Origin: Streptomyces fuscichromogenes
Lineage (GTDB): Bacteria > Actinomycetota > Actinomycetes > Streptomycetales > Streptomycetaceae
Direction of reading: 5' to 3'
Assembly (NCBI RefSeq): GCF_014645815.1
Contig: NZ_BMML01000003.1
Coordinates: 186,001-250,000 of the forward strand
DNA: 64,000 bases
The position numbers and the translations under genes were made by a program. Shown piece after piece: positions 57,910 to 64,000 of the stretch. Each line of letters starts with the position of its first letter. The first letter of the stretch is position 1. The notes below the pieces were generated by a model. That model had not been told where the DNA came from, did not search any database, and worked only from the letters and a program-made list of their open reading frames with translations.

Positions 57910-58023
57910 AGGCTGGGAAGCGGTTTCTCAGCAGGTGAGACGACGACTGGGTCACACCCGGTGGCTGTCCGACCTGGAGTTACCATCACGGTGGCGGCAC
58001 CCGACCCGGCATGGTGAGGCCCG

Positions 58024-58098
58024 ATGACGACATCACGCGTGCATACGCTGCCCTTGCCCGGCACGTGGCGCTGTACCGCCGCGCGCTGTCACGGCTGA
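58024..58098 (+). CDS. Leader peptide B, upstream of mtnDCB
   Basis: A 24-residue ORF from ATG 58024, beginning MTTSRVHTLPLPG and ending WRCTAARCHG. Its last ten codons share 29 of 34 bases with leader C (61422-61455) in the same frame, ending in RCTxxxCH and a TGA. The gap to mtnD (58099-58191) is C/T-rich and G-poor. It may regulate mtnDCB by coupling leader translation to transcription. The start of transcription is uncertain. Confidence 0.7.
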   Translation: MTTSRVHTLPLPGTWRCTAARCHG

Positions 58099-58191
58099 TC
58101 CGCCGTCGGCCCGCCGTCTCCGGTCTCCCGCCCGCTCGTCCGGCCCGTCTCGACATCCGGACTTTCCTTCCCTTCACCTGGAGTTGCTCCC

Positions 58192-58791
58192 ATGACGCTG
58201 CTGACGACGTGGTCCGAATCCGGCCCCGAGACCCAGCTCCGCCGCACCTCGGACCCCGCCGAGATCGCGGAGTCGCTCAAGCCGCTCGGTGTGCGCTTCG
58301 AGCAGTGGCCGATCCGCGAGGACGTGCCGTCCGACGCCGACAGCGAGACCGTGTTCGCCGCCTACGGCGCCGAGATCGACAAGCTGAACGCCGAGGAGGG
58401 CTTCACCACGGTCGACGTCCTCGGCCTGCACCCCAGCGACGACCCCGAGTACCCGGCCAGGGCGAAGGCCGCGCGGGAGAAGTTCCTCCAGGAGCACACC
58501 CACGACGACGATGACGAGGTCCGCTTCTTCGTCTCCGGCTCCGGCATCTTCTACCTGCACGTGAACGGCGAGGTGCACGCGGTCTTCTGCGAGAAGGGCG
58601 ACCTGCTGGGCGTGCCGCGCGGCACCACCCACTGGTTCGACATGGGCACGAAGCCGTCGTTCACCGCGATCCGCTTCTTCCACGAGGAGGACGGCTGGAT
58701 CGGCAGCTTCACCGGATCGACCATCGCGTCCCGCTTCCCCGACTACGACACGATCGCGGCCGGGTACGAGGCGGACAAGGGCGCCGCGTGA
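58192..58791 (+). CDS. mtnD: Acireductone dioxygenase
   Basis: A 199-residue cupin. Metal ligands of the ARD family are present: [13 protein letters not shown] gives H102, H104 and E109, and GTTHWFD gives H147. It oxidises the acireductone to 4-methylthio-2-oxobutanoate and formate (Fe form), or to off-pathway products with Ni. GGAG precedes the ATG at 58192. It overlaps mtnC by GTGA and is preceded by leader B. Placing dioxygenase first and the MtnC/MtnB enzymes after it is a compact salvage operon. Confidence 0.95.
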   Translation: MTLLTTWSESGPETQLRRTSDPAEIAESLKPLGVRFEQWPIREDVPSDADSETVFAAYGAEIDKLNAEEGFTTVDVLGLHPSDDPEYPARAKAAREKFLQEHTHDDDDEVRFFVSGSGIFYLHVNGEVHAVFCEKGDLLGVPRGTTHWFDMGTKPSFTAIRFFHEEDGWIGSFTGSTIASRFPDYDTIAAGYEADKGAA

Positions 58792-59528
58792 GCCTGCCGG
58801 TCCCGGCCCTCCGTTTCGACGTGGACGCGGTGGTGCTCGACATCGAGGGCACCACGAGCGCCACGGGCTTCGTCGTGGACGTGCTGTACCCGTACTCGCG
58901 CGCCCGCTTCGCGGCCCTGCTCTGCGAGCGGAGCGGTGATCCGGAGGTGGCGCGGGCGGTCGCACAGGTACGCGAGCTGACCGGCGACCCGCACGCCGAC
59001 CCGGCCGCGGTCGTGAAGACGCTGAACGCCTGGCTCGACGACGACCGCAAGGCGACCCCGCTGAAGACCCTCCAGGGCCTCATCTGGTCCGAGGGCTTCG
59101 CCCGCGGCGACCTCGTCTCGCACTTCTACGACGACGTCGTGCCGGCCCTGCGCAGCTGGCACGCGACGGGCCTGCGGCTGTACGTCTACTCGTCCGGTTC
59201 GGTGGCGGCCCAGCGGGCGTGGTTCTCCTCGACCCCCGAGGGCGACCTGCTGCCCCTGGTCTCCGGCCTCCACGACACCGAGAACGCCGGTCCCAAGCAG
59301 GAGCCGGAGTCCTACCGCCGGATCGCGGAGTCGGCCGGACTGCCGCCCGGACGGCTGCTGTTCCTCTCCGACCGGCCCGGTGAGCTGGACGCGGCCCGTG
59401 CGGCCGGCTGGCACACCGTCGGGATCCGGCGTCCCGGAGAGCCGTTTCACCAGCAAGGCGTCGGCGACCACGCGGAAGCGGGCACGTTCGACGAGATCAG
59501 CATCAGCACGACCGGGAGCAGCACGTGA
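58788..59528 (+). CDS. mtnC: Acireductone synthase (enolase-phosphatase E1)
   Basis: A 246-residue HAD-family enzyme from GTG 58788. Motif I is [18 protein letters not shown] (D18, E20), motif [17 protein letters not shown], a later [28 protein letters not shown], and motif [22 protein letters not shown]. It converts 2,3-diketo-5-methylthiopentyl-1-phosphate by enolisation and dephosphorylation to the acireductone used by MtnD. The overlap with both neighbours supports one operon. Confidence 0.95.
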   Translation: MSLPVPALRFDVDAVVLDIEGTTSATGFVVDVLYPYSRARFAALLCERSGDPEVARAVAQVRELTGDPHADPAAVVKTLNAWLDDDRKATPLKTLQGLIWSEGFARGDLVSHFYDDVVPALRSWHATGLRLYVYSSGSVAAQRAWFSSTPEGDLLPLVSGLHDTENAGPKQEPESYRRIAESAGLPPGRLLFLSDRPGELDAARAAGWHTVGIRRPGEPFHQQGVGDHAEAGTFDEISISTTGSST

Positions 59529-60133
59529 GCGCCGACATCACCGCATCCGACCTCCGGGAGGCGGGCGCCGTCCTCGCCGCCGAGTCCGCCCGGTTCGCCT
59601 CCTTCGGCTGGATGCGCGGTACGTCCGGCAACCTGTCCGTGGTGCTCTCCCGGGACCCGCTGCGGCTGGCGGTCACCGCGAGCGGCCACGACAAGGGCGA
59701 ACTGACGCCCGCGGACGTGGTGCTGGTCGACGGACAGGGCACCGCCGTGGGCGAGGGCAGGCCGTCGGCGGAGGCCGAGCTGCACGCGCGGGTGGCCGCG
59801 CTGACGGGCGCGGGCGCGGTGGTGCACGTGCACACCGTGGCGTCGGTGGCGATGGGGCACCGGCAGCCGGGCGGGATCGTGTTCAGGGAGCTGGAGATGC
59901 TCAAGGGCGTCGGCCAGCCGGCCCATGACGTCGAGGTGACGCTGCCGGTCATCGCCAACAGCCAGGACATGAAGGTCCTCGGTGACCGGCTGGAGGCGGC
60001 GCGGGATCCGCGCATGCCCGCGGTGGTCGTCGCCGGGCACGGGCTGTACGTGTGGGGCGCCGATCCGCGGCAGGCCCGGCACCACACGGAAGTCGTGGAA
60101 TGGCTGCTGGAGTTGGAGCTGACGCGGCGTTGA
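59525..60133 (+). CDS. mtnB: Methylthioribulose-1-phosphate dehydratase
   Basis: A 202-residue class II aldolase/adducin-family protein from GTG 59525. Conserved motifs: MRGTSGNLSVVLS (substrate phosphate site), TASGHDKGELTPADVVLVDG, AEAELHARVAAL with the zinc-site His and VVHVHTVASVAM (H101, H103). It dehydrates methylthioribulose-1-phosphate, between MtnA and MtnC in the pathway. It ends before a strong bidirectional terminator. Confidence 0.94.
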   Translation: MSADITASDLREAGAVLAAESARFASFGWMRGTSGNLSVVLSRDPLRLAVTASGHDKGELTPADVVLVDGQGTAVGEGRPSAEAELHARVAALTGAGAVVHVHTVASVAMGHRQPGGIVFRELEMLKGVGQPAHDVEVTLPVIANSQDMKVLGDRLEAARDPRMPAVVVAGHGLYVWGADPRQARHHTEVVEWLLELELTRR

Positions 60134-60140
60134 GCCGGGT

Positions 60141-60180
60141 ACGCCGAGGGCCACGGTCGGCCGACCGTGGCCCTCGGCGT
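60141..60180. terminator. Perfect 40-bp palindrome between convergent mtnB and mtnA
   Basis: The 20 bases 60141-60160 (ACGCCGAGGGCCACGGTCGG) are followed directly by their exact reverse complement. It lies between the stop of mtnB (60133) and that of mtnA (60183) and would form a long GC-rich stem on either strand, so it probably terminates both operons. Confidence 0.9.
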
Positions 60181-60182
60181 GT

Positions 60183-61214
60183 TCAGCGCAGCAGATCCCC
60201 GGGCAGCTGCCCCGCCGAGACCTCCAGCACGCCCCGCTCGGTCACCAGCCCGGTCACCAGCCGGCCCGGCGTCACGTCGAACGCCGGGTTGTGGCCGCGC
60301 GATCCGGCCGGTGCCGTGCGGACGCCCGCCCACTCCAACACCTCGTCCTCGCCGCGGAGTTCGATGTGGATGTCGTCGCCGGTCGGCGTCGCCAGGTCGA
60401 CCGTGGTCGTCGGTGCCGCCACCAGGAACGGGATCCCGGCGTACGCGCAGGCGAGGGCCACGCCCACCGTGCCCACCTTGTTCGCCGTGTCGCCGTTGGC
60501 CGCGATCCGGTCGGCGCCGACGACCGCCGCGTCGATGTCGCCGCGCAGAATGGTGCCGGCGGCGGCCGCGTCGGCCTGGACACAGTGCGGGATGCCCTCC
60601 TGGACGAGTTCCCAGGCGGTCAGGCGGGAGCCCTGGAGCAGGGGCCGGGTCTCGTCGGCGTGCACGACCTCCAGGCGGCCACGCGCGTGGAGTTCACGGA
60701 TGACGCCGAGCGCTGTGCCCCAGCCGGCCGTGGCCAGCGCGCCCGTGTTGCAGTGGGTCAGGATCCGCAGCGGACGGTCCTCGCCGGTCCTCTTCAGCAG
60801 CCAGTCGGCGCCGAACGCGCCCATCGCGCGGTTGGCCTCGACGTCCTCGCGCTGGACGGCGGCCGCCTCCGCCAGCACGGCGTCAAGACCCTCGGCGAAG
60901 CGGGCCATGACCCGGTCCACGCACACCATCAGGTTGACCGCGGTCGGCCGGGCCTCCCGTATGCGGGCCACGGCCTGACGCACCTGCGTCTCGCTCCAGC
61001 CCTCCCGCTCGCCTTCGAGCAGCGCGAGCGCGACACCGTAGGCGCCCGCCGCGCCGATCGCGGGCGCGCCCCGCACCACGAGCCGCTGGATCGCGTCCAC
61101 CAGAGTGTCCACATCCCGGACGTCCACGGTCTCGGCGCGGTGCGGCAGCAGGGTCTGGTCTATGAGCGTGAGGCCGGTTCCCGTCCAGTCGACGGCGCGC
61201 AGTTCCTGGGACAT
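60183..61214 (-). CDS. mtnA: S-methyl-5-thioribose-1-phosphate isomerase
   Basis: A 343-residue enzyme of the eIF2B-related isomerase family, ATG 61214 with AGGAG upstream. Key motifs: VRGAPAIGAAGAYG, ILTHCNTGALATAG with catalytic C155, DETRPLLQGSRLTAWEL, VGADRIAANGDTANKVGT with D235, and PAFDVTPGRLVTGLVTERG. It isomerises methylthioribose-1-phosphate to the ribulose form, the step after MtnK. It is monocistronic, convergent with mtnDCB. The upstream ORF extension to 61487 is not credible. Confidence 0.95.
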   Translation of the reverse strand: MSQELRAVDWTGTGLTLIDQTLLPHRAETVDVRDVDTLVDAIQRLVVRGAPAIGAAGAYGVALALLEGEREGWSETQVRQAVARIREARPTAVNLMVCVDRVMARFAEGLDAVLAEAAAVQREDVEANRAMGAFGADWLLKRTGEDRPLRILTHCNTGALATAGWGTALGVIRELHARGRLEVVHADETRPLLQGSRLTAWELVQEGIPHCVQADAAAAGTILRGDIDAAVVGADRIAANGDTANKVGTVGVALACAYAGIPFLVAAPTTTVDLATPTGDDIHIELRGEDEVLEWAGVRTAPAGSRGHNPAFDVTPGRLVTGLVTERGVLEVSAGQLPGDLLR

Positions 61215-61382
61215 AACGGGACGCTCCTGGGGTGTCGATGGTGCCTGCAACCGTACATGACCTGCGAGAACCACAGTTCGAGACGGATGGGCGGTTGACC
61301 GGATCCGGGTGTTACAGTCCAGCACCCGCATTCCACGGGCCGATACCCCCGTTCCGCGGACCGAGACGACGAAGGAGGAACC

Positions 61383-61451
61383 ATGCCGCTGCTCACCCGG
61401 CGTCTGTTCCTCGACTTCGGCCGCTGTACCGGCGACTGCTGTCACCGCTGA
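61383..61451 (+). CDS. Leader peptide C, upstream of the BMP transporter operon
   Basis: A 22-residue ORF from ATG 61383 with a strong AAGGAGG (61372-61378). It starts MPLLTRRLFLDFGRC and ends RCTGDCCHR with TGA at 61449-61451. The N-terminal LLxxRRLxxD pattern matches leader A and the C-terminal RCTxxxCH matches leader B, tying the three together. The region to the BMP gene (61452-61541) is C-rich. It may sense cysteine or sulfur status by ribosome stalling at the Cys codons. Confidence 0.78.
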   Translation: MPLLTRRLFLDFGRCTGDCCHR

Positions 61452-61541
61452 TCCGTCCCCCCCCTCAGCGCACCGTCGTCCGATCACCCACTCTCACGCG
61501 CCCACCGCCGAGCGCGCCCTGCCGTATCCGGAAGGTCCCCG

Positions 61542-62594
61542 ATGCACCGCAGACACCGCCGTACCCTCCAGCTGACCGCGCTCGCCGCCGGCACCGTCCT
61601 CCTCGCCACCGCCTGCAACGCGGCCGCCAAGAAGGACGCCACCACCACCTCCGCGGGCAGCAGCGGCAAGTCCTTCACCCTGGTCACCCCGGACTCGGTC
61701 GGCGAGAACGAGTTCCTGAAGCTGGCCGTCACCGGCATCAAGGACGCGGCGAAGCAGCACGACGGGACCTCGAAGGTCTACGAGTCCACGGACACCGCCT
61801 CCCAGCAGCAGAACGTGCAGGCCGCCGTCGACGCCAAGCCGGACGTCATCGTGCTGGTCGGCTTCGAGTTCGCCGACATCGTCGCGCAGCAGGCCGAGAA
61901 GAACCCGAAGCAGCAGTTCCTGATGGTCGACGCGTGCACCACCAAGACGTACAAGAACGTCAGTTGCGCGGTCTTCCGCGAGCACGAGGGCGTCTACCTC
62001 GCGGGCGCCGAGGCGGGGCTGCTCAGCAGGTCGGGCAAGGTCGGCGCGGTGGACGTGCTCGACACCCCCCAGTTCCGCCGCTACAGCGACCCGTTCGCGG
62101 CCGGCGCGAAGAAGGTCGCCGCGAAGACCGAGACCTCCACCCGCTTCGTCGGCGGGCAGTCCCCCTTCGACGACTCCGCCCGCGCCAAGGAACAGGCGAA
62201 CACCCTGCTGTCCAAGGGCTACGACCAGGTCATGGCGGCCGCCGCGGCCGGCAACTACGGCGTCTTCGAGGCCGCGAAGGCCAAGGGCGCCTTCGCCTAC
62301 GGCGTCGACGTCAACCAGTGCCCGTCGGCGCCCGGCACCGTCGTCGACAACGTGATCAAGCGCACGGACGTCGCCGTGGAGAAGGGCGTCGAGTCGGTCC
62401 TCGGCGGCACGACCGGCACGACCGTGTCGTACGGCCTGAAGGAGGGCGGCATCAGCCTCACCGGACTGGAGGCCGGCGTCGACTCCTCGAAGTGCGTGAT
62501 CGCCCAGCACAAGGACGTCCTGACGAAGGTCAGGGCGCTGCGTGACCAGATAGTCTCCGGTGAGCTGACGGTCGATGACCCCGCAGCCAAGTGA
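61542..62594 (+). CDS. BMP-family nucleoside-binding lipoprotein
   Basis: A 350-residue lipoprotein from ATG 61542. Signal and lipobox (LTALAAGTVLLATACN, C25) precede a Med/PnrA-type basic membrane protein domain: FTLVTPDSVGENEFLKLAVTGIKDAAKQ, PDVIVLVGFEFADIVAQQAEK, GAEAGLLSRSGKVGAVDVLDTPQFRRYSDPFAAGAKK, YGVDVNQCPSAPGTVVDNVIKR. BMP proteins bind purine nucleosides. Given the neighbouring salvage genes, methylthioadenosine or a similar nucleoside is a likely ligand (inference). It overlaps the following ATPase gene by 20 bases. Confidence 0.9.
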   Translation: MHRRHRRTLQLTALAAGTVLLATACNAAAKKDATTTSAGSSGKSFTLVTPDSVGENEFLKLAVTGIKDAAKQHDGTSKVYESTDTASQQQNVQAAVDAKPDVIVLVGFEFADIVAQQAEKNPKQQFLMVDACTTKTYKNVSCAVFREHEGVYLAGAEAGLLSRSGKVGAVDVLDTPQFRRYSDPFAAGAKKVAAKTETSTRFVGGQSPFDDSARAKEQANTLLSKGYDQVMAAAAAGNYGVFEAAKAKGAFAYGVDVNQCPSAPGTVVDNVIKRTDVAVEKGVESVLGGTTGTTVSYGLKEGGISLTGLEAGVDSSKCVIAQHKDVLTKVRALRDQIVSGELTVDDPAAK

Positions 62595-64000
62595 CCTTCC
62601 GGCCGGGGCCGTCGAGGCCCCGGCCGTGGAACTCCGCGGCATCACCAAGCAGTTCCCCGGCACGCTCGCCAACGACGCCGTCGACCTGACCGTCCGCCAC
62701 GGGGAGATCCACGCCCTGATGGGGGAGAACGGCGCCGGCAAGTCCACGCTGATGTCGGTGCTCTACGGGATGGAACGGCCGGACGCCGGTTCCGTGCGCA
62801 TCGACGGACGCGAGGTGTCCTTCGGCGACCCGGGGGACGCGATGGCCGCCGGGCTCGGCATGGTCCACCAGAGCTTCAAGCTGTTCGAGTCGCTGACCGT
62901 CGCCGAGAACGTCGTCTACGCGGCCGAGCCGCGCCGGTTCGGATTCGTGGACCGGGCCGCCGCGCGCGGCCGGGTACGCGAACTCGCCGAGACCCACGGC
63001 CTCACCGTCGATCCGGACGCCCGGGTCGGCGACCTCCCGGTGGGCCTGCGCCAGCGCGTGGAGATCCTGAAGCTGCTCCACCGCGGTGCCCGCACCCTCA
63101 TCCTCGACGAGCCGACCGCGGTGCTCACGCCCGCCGAGGCCGACGCCCTGTTCGCCGTGCTCAAGTCGCTCGCCGCACAGGGCCGCACGGTGATCCTCGT
63201 GACGCACAAGCTGCGCGAGGTGCTGGCGGTCAGCGACAACGTCACGGTGCTGCGCGACGGCCGGGTCGCCGCCCGGCTGCGTACCGCGGCGACCAGCGCC
63301 GACGAGATCGCGGCCGCGATGACCGGCCGCGCGGTGGAACTGGACCGCGTGCACGCACCCGGTACCTACGGCGAGGTCGTCCTCGGCGTCACCGCACTGA
63401 GCGCGGGCGACGCCGTGCGGGAGGTCGACCTCACGGTCCGCGCGGGCGAGATCGTGGGTGTCGCGGGCGTCGCGGGCAACGGACAGAGCGAGCTCGTCGA
63501 GGCGCTGGCCGGGCTGCGGCCGGTCACCGCCGGCCGGGTCACCCTCTCCGGCCGGGACGTCACCCACGCCTCGGCGGCCGGCCACCGCGCCGCGGGCCTC
63601 GCCTACGTACCCGAGGACCGGCACGCGGTGGGCGCCGCACCCGCCGCCTCCGTCGCGGACAACCTGGCGATGGGCCATCACCGCACCGCGCTGTCCTCCC
63701 GGCGCGGCCTGCTGCCGCCCGCCGCGGTACGTGCCCATGCGCGGCGTCTCGTCGAACGCTTCGGCATCAAGGCGGCCGCGCCCGAACTGCCCGCGGCGAC
63801 GCTCTCCGGCGGCAACCTCCAGAAGCTGCTGATCGGACGCGAACTCGCCCACGAGGCCCCGCTGCTGCTGGTCGAACAGCCCACCCGGGGCGTCGACATC
63901 GGCGCCATCCAGAACATCCACGACCAGATCGTGGCCTACCGCGACGCGGGCCACGCCGTCCTGCTGGTCTCGGCCGAGCTCAGCGAGATCCGCGGGCTGT
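62575..64000 (+). CDS. BMP-type nucleoside ABC transporter ATPase (two domains; runs off the window)
   Basis: Starts at ATG 62575 inside the end of the BMP gene. About 475 residues are visible. Domain 1: Walker A LMGENGAGKSTLMSVLYG (50-58), Q-loop MVHQSFKLFESL, signature VGLRQRVEILKLL, Walker B LILDEPTAVLTPAE. Domain 2: VAGVAGNGQSELVEALAGL, LSGGNLQKLLIGREL, LLLVEQPTRGVDIGA. In the second domain a VEQ replaces the usual DEP at Walker B, a feature known in this family. Permease genes are expected beyond the window. Confidence 0.9.
   Translation, partial: MTPQPSDLPAGAVEAPAVELRGITKQFPGTLANDAVDLTVRHGEIHALMGENGAGKSTLMSVLYGMERPDAGSVRIDGREVSFGDPGDAMAAGLGMVHQSFKLFESLTVAENVVYAAEPRRFGFVDRAAARGRVRELAETHGLTVDPDARVGDLPVGLRQRVEILKLLHRGARTLILDEPTAVLTPAEADALFAVLKSLAAQGRTVILVTHKLREVLAVSDNVTVLRDGRVAARLRTAATSADEIAAAMTGRAVELDRVHAPGTYGEVVLGVTALSAGDAVREVDLTVRAGEIVGVAGVAGNGQSELVEALAGLRPVTAGRVTLSGRDVTHASAAGHRAAGLAYVPEDRHAVGAAPAASVADNLAMGHHRTALSSRRGLLPPAAVRAHARRLVERFGIKAAAPELPAATLSGGNLQKLLIGRELAHEAPLLLVEQPTRGVDIGAIQNIHDQIVAYRDAGHAVLLVSAELSEIRGL

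Noticed and set aside
57646..58191. SAM riboswitch upstream of the methionine-salvage operons
   Set aside because: I could not recognise the conserved core of a SAM-I or SAM-IV riboswitch. The leader peptide ORFs explain the conserved sequence better.
61294..61318. Promoter TTGACC/TACAGT upstream of leader C
   Set aside because: The spacing is only 12 bases, too short for a sigma-70-type promoter.

Overview
The window is high-GC actinobacterial DNA, almost certainly from Streptomyces. Coding regions have strong G/C third positions, many genes overlap by ATGA or GTGA, GTG and TTG starts are common, and protein families such as SpoIIE-type phosphatases, GlxA regulators, AfsQ-like two-component systems and GH92 plus ricin-lectin enzymes are typical of that genus. 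I see no tRNA, rRNA, CRISPR array, integrase, terminase or insertion sequence.

Layout. (1) 1-2.3 kb: a truncated SpoIIE/PP2C phosphatase and two small genes. (2) 2.5-31.6 kb: an extracellular-type contractile injection system (eCIS, phage-tail-like, Afp/PVC relative). The structural operon (6.2-29.2 kb, all +) holds a DUF4255 cap protein, two alternating sheath/tube pairs, a LysM tube adaptor, a two-part spike (VgrG-like plus gpV), gp25, a J-like baseplate protein, a tail-I/wedge protein with a large extra N-terminal domain, two related fibre- or baseplate-like proteins, a low-complexity protein, an AAA+ ATPase and a glycosyltransferase. It is flanked by two DUF4157 proteins, the family that marks eCIS cargo: one carries a phospholipase C/P1-nuclease-like histidine pattern, the other an HNH-like C-terminus. 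A regulator/isochorismatase pair separates the first from the operon. (3) 31.7-41 kb: accessory genes, namely a FGGY kinase, a secreted GH92 mannosidase with its own promoter and two LacI-type operators, a VOC protein, a cupin and an HSL-type esterase, interspersed with several gene relics. (4) 41-50.7 kb: an AfsQ-like two-component system with its lipoprotein, divergent from a lipoprotein/adaptor/ATPase/permease efflux operon, then a 47-residue cationic small protein and an ABC exporter. (5) 50.7-52.5 kb: a MarR regulator and divergent FMN reductase sharing a two-site operator, and a small zinc-ribbon protein. (6) 52.7-64 kb: a methionine-salvage island: mtnK with a ribose-type ABC importer, mtnD-mtnC-mtnB, mtnA, and a BMP-type nucleoside importer running off the end.

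How the genes fit. The island can take up 5'-methylthio-nucleoside or thioribose (inferred) and process it through MtnK, MtnA, MtnB, MtnC and MtnD back to the methionine keto-acid. Three of its transcription units begin with short cysteine-containing leader peptides that share a C-terminal motif, and two of them are also conserved at the DNA level, followed by C-rich RNA. This points to a shared sulfur-responsive attenuation mechanism. The eCIS and its two differently armed DUF4157 proteins are the other main point of interest.
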